DNA from: Desulfovibrio sp.
Lineage (GTDB): Bacteria > Desulfobacterota > Desulfovibrionia > Desulfovibrionales > Desulfovibrionaceae
Length of the DNA stretch: 5,328 bases
Direction: 5' to 3'
Assembly (NCBI GenBank): GCA_003525525.1
Contig: DQED01000252.1
Span: 1 to 5,328 of the forward strand
Position 1 is the stretch's first letter. Every line of letters starts with the position of its first letter. The translations under genes were made by a program, and so were the position numbers. The notes under the pieces are model-generated. The model saw nothing but the letters and a program-made list of their open reading frames with translations, was not told where the DNA came from and searched no databases. Of this stretch, positions 1 through 4,458 are shown in pieces.

Positions 1-1217
1 CAGCAGCCGCGCGGGGCGCACTGGATGAACGCGCCGAATTTTTCCAGCTCGTCCACGCGGCAGCTCCAGACCATCTTGCCGTCGTGGAGGATGGCGTCGG
101 GGCAGCCGTCGCACATGTTCTGGCGGCCGTCGTCGAAGAGGTCGCAGGGCTGGATGACCATGATGGACTGGATGGACAGCGGCTTGAACCACATCTTCGG
201 CCTGGTCAGCAGGCGGCCGAAGATCTTGCGCAGGCTGGCGTTGAAAAGCGCCAGCGGCAGGAGCTTTTGCACCCCCTGCATCCAGCACGGCCGCGAGTAG
301 GCGAGGTAGGTGCCGAAGAAAAGGTGGTGGAATATCTGCGTCCACTCGGCGAATTTCGCGTCGAGGTAGCCGAGGATTTCGTCTTTCGTGCCCACGCGCA
401 GGGTGAGCAGCCATTTCATGGACTGCGGGTCCTCGGTGCCGTTCAAATAGGCGCAGGGCTCGTGCTCCGGATAGGCCAGGCGGATGGCGTCGGCGATCTC
501 CTGGGAGACGAGGTCCTGGTGGGTCTCCTGGTTGTCGAGCTGGTAGACGAGGTTGCCGACGTCGACGGGGCGGCCGTTGGCGAACACGTCGAAATTGTTC
601 TTTTTGCGCGCCGAGCGGAACAGGATGAACACCATCGTCTGGATGATGTCGATGTGCTCGTGGGCGAACCGCGTGAGCATGGGGATGTCGGCGAGGGTGT
701 CGCGGTAGATCGTGGCGTTGAACGAACAGGCGATCTTGCCCTCGCCGTGCTCGTGGATCATCTCCGCGAGCTTGAGGCGCAGTGCGCACAGATCCTTTTC
801 GGAAGCGCCCTTCCAGCCCGGGCGTTTCTGGTGGGAATCCACGTGCATGGTAAAGCCCACGACCCCGGCGGCGGCCAGTTCGCGCACGAGTTCGGGGGTG
901 AGCGCCTGGCCGTTGGAATTGATGACGGGCTTCCAGCCCTTGGAGGCCACGTAGCGCACCAGCGGCACGATGTCGGGGTAAATCAGCGGCTCGCCGCCGG
1001 CGATGGAGATGTTGTCCGTGCGCCGAAGCGTCTTGACCGTTTCCAGCTCCCGGATGACGTCGGCCAGGGGACGGTGTCCGTCGGGATCGTTTTCGCGGTA
1101 GCAGCCCTCGCAGTACAGATTGCACTTGGTGGTGGGCTCGAGCCAGGTGATGGCGTTGTCGGCTAGGTTCCAGGGCAGGCGGTAATATGATCCCGGGGTC
1201 AGCGGTCGTTTTCTCAT
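1..1217 (-). CDS. Radical SAM family protein with cysteine-rich C-terminus (3' end at or beyond window edge)
   Basis: Reading the minus strand from the ATG at 1217-1215 gives 405 uninterrupted codons to the left edge, plus two bases (TG) of the next codon, which could be Cys, Trp or a TGA stop. The gene may therefore end exactly at the edge. A GGAG ribosome site lies four bases upstream of the ATG. The N-terminal half shows the radical SAM signature: C32-x3-C36-x2-C39 followed by Tyr (KCNLYCEGCY), which holds the [4Fe-4S] cluster that cleaves S-adenosylmethionine, and a GGEP motif at 74-77 that contacts SAM. A distinctive stretch near 130-140 reads FTMHVDSHQ. The C-terminal part carries C358, C369, C372, C386, C400 and C405, including a NMCDGCPD segment. 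This suggests an auxiliary Fe-S cluster of SPASM or similar type. I do not recognise the substrate; a lipid, cofactor or peptide modification enzyme is possible. It is transcribed divergently from nrdJ across a 286-bp gap. The radical SAM assignment is firm; the specific role is unknown. Confidence 0.93.
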   Translation of the reverse strand, partial: MRKRPLTPGSYYRLPWNLADNAITWLEPTTKCNLYCEGCYRENDPDGHRPLADVIRELETVKTLRRTDNISIAGGEPLIYPDIVPLVRYVASKGWKPVINSNGQALTPELVRELAAAGVVGFTMHVDSHQKRPGWKGASEKDLCALRLKLAEMIHEHGEGKIACSFNATIYRDTLADIPMLTRFAHEHIDIIQTMVFILFRSARKKNNFDVFANGRPVDVGNLVYQLDNQETHQDLVSQEIADAIRLAYPEHEPCAYLNGTEDPQSMKWLLTLRVGTKDEILGYLDAKFAEWTQIFHHLFFGTYLAYSRPCWMQGVQKLLPLALFNASLRKIFGRLLTRPKMWFKPLSIQSIMVIQPCDLFDDGRQNMCDGCPDAILHDGKMVWSCRVDELEKFGAFIQCAPRGC

Positions 1218-1271
1218 GGCGCTCCGGTCCGTTCGGCGAGGATTTGGCCGCATCGAAACACGGCTTGGGCG

Positions 1272-1285
1272 TTGCGTTATCGCAA
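1272..1285. promoter_or_regulatory. Inverted repeat TTGCG-N4-CGCAA, copy 1 (possible operator)
   Basis: This is a perfect 5-bp inverted repeat with a 4-bp spacer (TTAT), 55 bp upstream of the start codon of the minus-strand radical SAM gene. A second copy with the same arms and spacer length lies exactly 200 bp away at 1472-1485, near the nrdJ start. The 5-4-5 geometry equals that of CRP/FNR-family operators (FNR: TTGAT-N4-ATCAA), but the half-site differs, so the regulator is unknown. A small RNA or DNA hairpin is an alternative. The repeat is seen directly; the operator role is inferred. Confidence 0.4.
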
Positions 1286-1309
1286 ATAGACGGCAGTGGC
1301 AACCAACGG

Positions 1310-1340
1310 CCGGGGACGCGCAGGCCCGGCGCGTCCCCGG
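1310..1340. repeat. Perfect 12-bp stem hairpin in the divergent intergenic region
   Basis: The arms CCGGGGACGCGC (1310-1321) and GCGCGTCCCCGG (1329-1340) are perfectly complementary around a 7-base loop (AGGCCCG). Neither strand has a T-run right after the stem, so it is not a standard intrinsic terminator. It also lies between two divergent genes, where no terminator is expected. It would fall in the 5' leader of whichever gene has a promoter beyond it, or it may be a relic terminator or a REP-like palindrome. Its arm shares the 10-mer GGCGCGTCCC with the repeat downstream of nrdJ. Confidence 0.6.
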
Positions 1341-1374
1341 AGGTTCCCTTTCCCGGCGAGCTGGTGTAGGTTCC

Positions 1375-1408
1375 CGTGTCGTTGGGGATCTTCTGCTTTT
1401 CCGACACG
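1375..1408 (+). promoter_or_regulatory. 7-bp inverted repeat in the presumed nrdJ leader
   Basis: CGTGTCG (1375-1381) pairs perfectly with CGACACG (1402-1408) around a 20-base loop. The right arm overlaps an 8-bp palindrome, ACACGTGT (1404-1411). It could be part of a folded leader or a protein site. No match to a riboswitch I know was recognised. The following stretch, about 1411-1448, is the most AT-rich in this region and may hold the nrdJ promoter, but no convincing -35/-10 pair is visible. Confidence 0.25.
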
Positions 1409-1448
1409 TGTTTTCGTAACAGTCTGAAATAGAACGATCAATTTTCAA

Positions 1449-1473
1449 GCCGCTACCGCGGCCGCCTTTTTTT
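1449..1473 (+). terminator. Terminator-like hairpin plus T7 tract just upstream of nrdJ (possible attenuator)
   Basis: GCCGC (1449-1453) and GCGGC (1458-1462) form a 5-bp GC stem with a TACC loop. Four bases (CGCC) follow, then seven T at 1467-1473. The shape resembles an intrinsic terminator pointing toward nrdJ, which starts 30 bp later. Because it sits before the gene rather than after one, it could act as a transcription attenuator. The short stem and the four bases between stem and T-run weaken the case, and it may be chance. Confidence 0.3.
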
Positions 1474-1485
1474 GCGACACCGCAA
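1472..1485. promoter_or_regulatory. Inverted repeat TTGCG-N4-CGCAA, copy 2 (possible operator)
   Basis: These are the same 5-bp arms and 4-bp spacer length (ACAC) as at 1272-1285. This copy ends 18 bp before the nrdJ ATG and just before its ribosome site (TAGGAA, 1489-1494). A repressor bound here would block the start of the gene, and a hairpin in the mRNA could affect ribosome access. It overlaps the last two T of the T-run at 1467-1473. The function is inferred. Confidence 0.4.
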
Positions 1486-1503
1486 CCGTAGGAACACCCG
1501 CCC

Positions 1504-3744
1504 ATGACAAGCCTGCCCATGCCCGCCGACCTGCCCGAAGTCCCTGTCAACGCCAACGCCCGGGTGGTCCTGACCAAGCGCTACCTGCAAAAGGACCCGG
1601 AAGGCGCGCCCGTCGAGGACGCGCGCGGGCTGTTCTGGCGCGTGGCCGCCGCCATCGCCGCCGAGGAGGCCAAGTACGACAAGTCGCCGTATGCGCCGCA
1701 AGACCTGGCCCGCAAGTTCTACGACCTCATGACCGGCATGCGCTTCCTGCCCAATTCGCCCACGCTCATGAACGCGGGCGCGCCGCTCGGGCAGCTGGCC
1801 GCCTGCTTCGTGCTGCCGGTCGGCGATTCCATGGAGGAGATCTTCGACGCCGTGAAGTTCGCGGCGCTGATTCACAAGTCCGGCGGGGGCACGGGCTTTT
1901 CCTTTTCCCGGCTGCGTCCGAAGAAAAGCCGCGTGGGCTCGACCGGCGGCGTGGCCTCGGGGCCGGTGTCGTTCATGCGCATCTTCAACACCGCCACCGA
2001 GCAGGTCAAACAGGGCGGCACGCGGCGCGGCGCCAACATGGGCATCCTGCGCGTGGACCATCCCGACATCCTGGAATTCATCACCTGCAAGGAACGCGAA
2101 AACGAGCTGCAGAATTTCAACATCTCCGTGGCGCTGACCGAACGCTTCATGCAGGCCGTGGAAAAGGGCGAGGACTACGACCTGGTCGATCCCCGCGACG
2201 GCAAGGTCGTCGGCAGGCAGAGCGCGGCCGAGGTGTTTGCGTTGCTCGTGCGCAAGGCCTGGGAATCCGGCGATCCCGGCATCGTCTTCATCGACCGCAT
2301 CAACCGCGACAACCCGACCCCGGCGCTGGGGGCCATCGAGTCCACCAACCCCTGCGGCGAACAGCCGCTTCTGCCCTACGAGGCCTGCAACCTGGGCTCG
2401 ATCAACCTGTCGGCGTTTCACGCCCCCGACGCCCCCGATACCTCAGACGGCATCGACTGGAAGGGCTTGGCCGAGACCGTGCACCTGGCCGTGCGCTTCC
2501 TCGACAACGTCATCGACGCCTCGCGCTATCCGCTCGACCAGATCACCGAGATGGTCCACGCCAACCGCAAGATCGGCCTTGGCCTCATGGGCTTCGCCGA
2601 CCTGCTCTTCCTGCTCGGCGTCCCCTACGACAGCACCGAGGCCCTGGGCCTGGCCGAGAAGATCATGGAAACCATCCAGGCCGAGGCCCGCTCCGCCTCC
2701 AAGACCCTGGCCGCCGAACGCGGCCCCTTCCCGGCCTATGCGGAATCGGTCTTCGGCAAGCGCAACCTCGGCCCCTACCGCAACGCCACCACCACCACCA
2801 TCGCCCCCACGGGCACGCTCTCCATCATCGCCGGCTGCTCGTCGGGCATCGAGCCGCTCTTCGCCCTGGCGTTCTCGCGCCACGTCATGGACGGCGAAAA
2901 GCTCGTGGAGGCCAACCCCCACTTCGTCGCGGCCATGAAGGAGGCCGGGGCCTACTCCGAAAGCCTCATGGAGGAGGTCACGCGCAAGGGCTCCATCGCG
3001 CACATCGGCATGCTGCCAGAGGAACTGCGCGAGGTCTTCGTCACGGCCATGGACATCGAGCCGGTCTGGCACCTCAAGATGCAGGCCGCCTTCCAGAAAT
3101 ACACCGACAACGCCGTGTCGAAGACCGTCAACCTGCCAGGCGCCGCGACCAAGGAAGACATCCGGGAGATCTACTGGCTGGCCTACGAGCTCGGCTGCAA
3201 GGGCGTGACGGTCTACCGCGACGGCTGCAAGTCGAATCAGGTGCTGTGCACGGGCGACGGCGCGCCGGCCGATCCGGCTAAGCCGCAAAGCAAGGTGCGC
3301 GTGCGGCCGGACATCGTGTTCGGCTTCACCCAGAAGGTCAAAACGGGGCTGGGGGAACTCTACCTCACGGTCAACGAGGTGGACGGCAAGCCGTTCGAGG
3401 TCTTCGCCACCATCGGCAAGTCCGGCCGCTCGGTCACGGCCAAGGCCGAGGCCATCGGCCGGTTGGTGTCGCTGGCCCTGCGCTCGGGCGTGAACGTGGC
3501 CGACATCGTGGGCCAGCTCAAGGGCATCGGCGGCGAAAACCCGGTGTTCCAGAAAAAGGGCCTGCTGCTCTCCATCCCGGACGCCGTGTCCTGGGTGCTG
3601 GAAAACCGCTATTTGCAAGGCCGCAAGGTTCTCGACGACACCGGCAACCTGGGCCATGCCCAATGCCCGGACTGCGGCGGGGAGCTGACCTTCGAGGAAG
3701 GCTGCCACGTGTGCAAGGCCTGCGGCTACACCAAGTGCGGCTGA
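1504..3744 (+). CDS. nrdJ: Adenosylcobalamin-dependent (class II) ribonucleotide reductase
   Basis: This cytoplasmic enzyme reduces ribonucleotides to deoxyribonucleotides, using adenosylcobalamin to make the thiyl radical, so it works with or without oxygen. It is complete at 746 aa. The ATG at 1504 has an AGGA site (1490-1493) ten bases upstream. By position relative to the known family, C101 and C295 are the redox pair and C284 the thiyl cysteine, inside NPCGE with N282 and E286. Residues 434-440 (APTGTLS) match the substrate phosphate loop. The block at 534-545 (TDNAVSKTVNLP) and the GCKGVTVYRDG segment near 564-574 are hallmarks of this class. No N-terminal ATP-cone is apparent. Residues ~598-677 look like a TSCPD-type domain. 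The tail has C721, C724, C734, C737, C740 and C745, a zinc-ribbon-like set probably needed to re-reduce the active site. The gene stands alone, with no small subunit or nrdR nearby, and faces the ferredoxin gene convergently. Confidence 0.97.
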   Translation: MTSLPMPADLPEVPVNANARVVLTKRYLQKDPEGAPVEDARGLFWRVAAAIAAEEAKYDKSPYAPQDLARKFYDLMTGMRFLPNSPTLMNAGAPLGQLAACFVLPVGDSMEEIFDAVKFAALIHKSGGGTGFSFSRLRPKKSRVGSTGGVASGPVSFMRIFNTATEQVKQGGTRRGANMGILRVDHPDILEFITCKERENELQNFNISVALTERFMQAVEKGEDYDLVDPRDGKVVGRQSAAEVFALLVRKAWESGDPGIVFIDRINRDNPTPALGAIESTNPCGEQPLLPYEACNLGSINLSAFHAPDAPDTSDGIDWKGLAETVHLAVRFLDNVIDASRYPLDQITEMVHANRKIGLGLMGFADLLFLLGVPYDSTEALGLAEKIMETIQAEARSASKTLAAERGPFPAYAESVFGKRNLGPYRNATTTTIAPTGTLSIIAGCSSGIEPLFALAFSRHVMDGEKLVEANPHFVAAMKEAGAYSESLMEEVTRKGSIAHIGMLPEELREVFVTAMDIEPVWHLKMQAAFQKYTDNAVSKTVNLPGAATKEDIREIYWLAYELGCKGVTVYRDGCKSNQVLCTGDGAPADPAKPQSKVRVRPDIVFGFTQKVKTGLGELYLTVNEVDGKPFEVFATIGKSGRSVTAKAEAIGRLVSLALRSGVNVADIVGQLKGIGGENPVFQKKGLLLSIPDAVSWVLENRYLQGRKVLDDTGNLGHAQCPDCGGELTFEEGCHVCKACGYTKCG

Positions 3745-3760
3745 TGCCGCACGGTAGGCA

Positions 3761-3782
3761 GGCGCGTCCCGGGCGCGTCCCG
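3761..3782. repeat. 11-bp tandem repeat (two copies) after nrdJ
   Basis: GGCGCGTCCCG occurs twice back to back (3761-3771 and 3772-3782), followed by GG as the start of a third unit that then diverges. It lies in the spacer between the convergent nrdJ and ferredoxin stops and builds part of the hairpin at 3765-3787. Slippage of a GC-rich terminator arm is the simplest explanation. Confidence 0.7.
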
Positions 3783-3803
3783 GGACGGCCGCTTTCGGCG
3801 GCC
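3765..3803. terminator. Probable bidirectional terminator between nrdJ and ferredoxin genes
   Basis: Two GC-rich hairpins abut here. The first has a perfect 9-bp stem, CGTCCCGGG (3765-3773) with CCCGGGACG (3779-3787), and a CGCGT loop. The second has a 6-bp stem, GGCCGC (3787-3792) with GCGGCC (3798-3803), and a TTTCG loop; it touches the ferredoxin stop codon. The spacer of only 58 bp between convergent stops fits a shared terminator. Neither strand has a good T-run after the stems, so termination may be partial or factor-assisted. Confidence 0.55.
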
Positions 3804-4000
3804 TAGTCCATTTCGATGCAGTCGTGGGGGCAGAAGGCCATGGCCCGTTCGATGTCCGCGGCCGGGGCTTCGGCGAGCAGGACCACGGGCTTTTCCGCGA
3901 CCTCGTCCATGGCGAACAGCTCCGGGAGCATGCTGGCGCAGGCGCCGCAGCCGTTGCAGCAGACGGGATTGACGCTGTAGGCGTGCAGGGGCGTTTCCAT
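3803..4000 (-). CDS. Small single-cluster [4Fe-4S] ferredoxin
   Basis: This encodes 65 aa, from the ATG at 4000-3998 to the TAG at 3805-3803. A GAGG site lies seven bases upstream of the ATG; longer in-frame starts further upstream lack such a site and would cross the likely promoter. The protein carries C15-x2-C18-x2-C21 near the N-terminus and C57-Pro near the C-terminus, the four usual ligands of one [4Fe-4S] cluster. Its length and Cys spacing fit the Desulfovibrio ferredoxin I/II class (about 58-65 aa). It is acidic, as expected of a soluble electron carrier. Two further cysteines are C14, directly before the first ligand, and C61, four residues after the last. It is expected to carry low-potential electrons in the cytoplasm; its partners cannot be read from the sequence. 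It is convergent with nrdJ and divergent from the zinc-ribbon gene (86 bp between starts). Confidence 0.93.
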   Translation of the reverse strand: METPLHAYSVNPVCCNGCGACASMLPELFAMDEVAEKPVVLLAEAPAADIERAMAFCPHDCIEMD

Positions 4001-4038
4001 AGGTGATCCTCGGTTTCGGTGGCGGTCGGGCCTCTTTC

Positions 4039-4066
4039 CATCTATGCTCCGCCCCTGGCTTGTCAA
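4039..4066 (-). promoter_or_regulatory. Likely sigma-70 promoter for the ferredoxin gene
   Basis: On the minus strand a perfect -35 box, TTGACA (4066-4061), is followed after 16 bp by TAGATG (4044-4039), a weak -10 box. This predicts a transcript start near 4032 and a leader of about 30 bases before the ferredoxin ATG at 4000. The perfect -35 in a GC-rich region and the correct distance support it; the poor -10 lowers confidence. Confidence 0.5.
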
Positions 4067-4086
4067 CGCCGGAACGGACCGTAAGC

Positions 4087-4407
4087 ATGCGCTGCAACAA
4101 ATGCGGGGCCCAGAGCCCAGACGCCACACGCTTTTGCCCTGTCTGCGGGCACAAGCTGCAATCCGACCGCCAGGCCGGCGAAAACGACGCCGGGGACGGC
4201 CCGGAAGGCCGTACGGAAAGGCCGCGGCTGCTCGATTTCCAGGGCTGGGTCCGGCCCGGCCGGGGACTCGGGCCCTATGTCGAGGCCAGCGTCCTGGCCC
4301 TGCTCCTGGCCGGGGCCGCCGTGGTCTGCCAGCTCGCCGACGTGCTCTGGCCGCTGTATCCGGCCGTGGCCCTGTGCGGCCTTATCCTCTGGCTGCGCCG
4401 CCTGTAG
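4087..4407 (+). CDS. Zinc-ribbon protein with two predicted C-terminal transmembrane helices
   Basis: This encodes 106 aa, from the ATG at 4087 to the TAG at 4405-4407. The N-terminus has two CxxC knuckles, C3/C6 (CNKC) and C17/C20 (CPVC followed by Gly-His), the pattern of short zinc-ribbon domains found at the start of many bacterial membrane proteins. A polar linker (about 23-60) leads to two hydrophobic stretches, roughly 64-84 and 87-103, ending in RRL. The protein is thus probably a membrane-anchored zinc ribbon facing the cytoplasm. I do not recognise a specific family and assign no function. This start was chosen because the zinc ribbon begins at once; an in-frame GTG at 4003 would overlap the ferredoxin promoter and adds unrelated sequence. 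The ribosome site is weak (GGA about nine bases upstream). The next gene follows after 51 bp on the same strand, so co-transcription is possible. Confidence 0.8.
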   Translation: MRCNKCGAQSPDATRFCPVCGHKLQSDRQAGENDAGDGPEGRTERPRLLDFQGWVRPGRGLGPYVEASVLALLLAGAAVVCQLADVLWPLYPAVALCGLILWLRRL

Positions 4408-4418
4408 CGGCCGGCGGG

Positions 4419-4439
4419 TTGCGGGAAATCCCCGCGCAA
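4419..4439 (+). repeat. Hairpin between the zinc-ribbon and methyltransferase genes
   Basis: TTGCG (4419-4423) pairs with CGCAA (4435-4439). Inside, GG (4424-4425) can pair with CC (4432-4433), leaving one bulged G. It sits in the 51-bp gap, 6 bp ahead of the ribosome site of the next gene, and has no T-run. It may modulate translation or read-through, or be incidental. The outer arms are the same pentamers as in the repeats flanking the nrdJ promoter region, but with a longer spacer. Confidence 0.3.
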
Positions 4440-4458
4440 GCCCTGGAAGGAAGCGTCC

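Noticed and set aside
84..1166. A 360-codon open frame on the plus strand
   Set aside because: It lies antisense to the radical SAM gene, whose motifs are unmistakable. The product is Gly/Val/Asp-rich with no recognisable domain.
1294..1300. GCCACTG on the minus strand, a motif also found in cobalamin riboswitches
   Set aside because: The other conserved riboswitch blocks are not found at suitable positions, and it would sit ahead of the radical SAM gene rather than a typical B12-regulated gene. A seven-base match alone is not evidence.
1274..1302. TTGCCA (1302-1297, minus strand) as a -35 box for the radical SAM gene
   Set aside because: The hexamer at 17-bp spacing, TAACGC, is a poor -10 box, so the promoter call is unsupported.
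1404..1435. Possible nrdJ promoter (TAGAAC as -10 at 1430-1435) and possible NrdR box around ACACGTGT
   Set aside because: No acceptable -35 box lies at the right distance, and the palindrome does not fit the longer AT-centred NrdR box that I know. Too weak to annotate.
1453..2421. A 322-codon minus-strand frame and a 233-codon plus-strand frame (2237-2938) over nrdJ
   Set aside because: Both overlap the conserved core of nrdJ in other frames. The second is a repetitive Pro/Ser/Arg/Ala product typical of a frame-shifted reading of GC-rich codons.
2443..4041. A 532-codon open frame on the minus strand opposite nrdJ and the ferredoxin region
   Set aside because: It is antisense to the strongly supported nrdJ and runs in a different frame from the ferredoxin. 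The product is low-complexity, rich in Gly, Ala, Arg, Val and His, with no motif, as expected of a shadow frame in GC-rich coding DNA.
4003..4086. Upstream in-frame GTG start for the zinc-ribbon gene
   Set aside because: It has no ribosome site, would overlap the ferredoxin promoter, and adds residues unlike the zinc-ribbon domain, which starts right after the ATG at 4087.
4001..4129. Longer minus-strand start for the ferredoxin (to 108 aa)
   Set aside because: The added residues do not resemble ferredoxin and would cover the TTGACA promoter. The ATG at 4000 has a good GAGG site.
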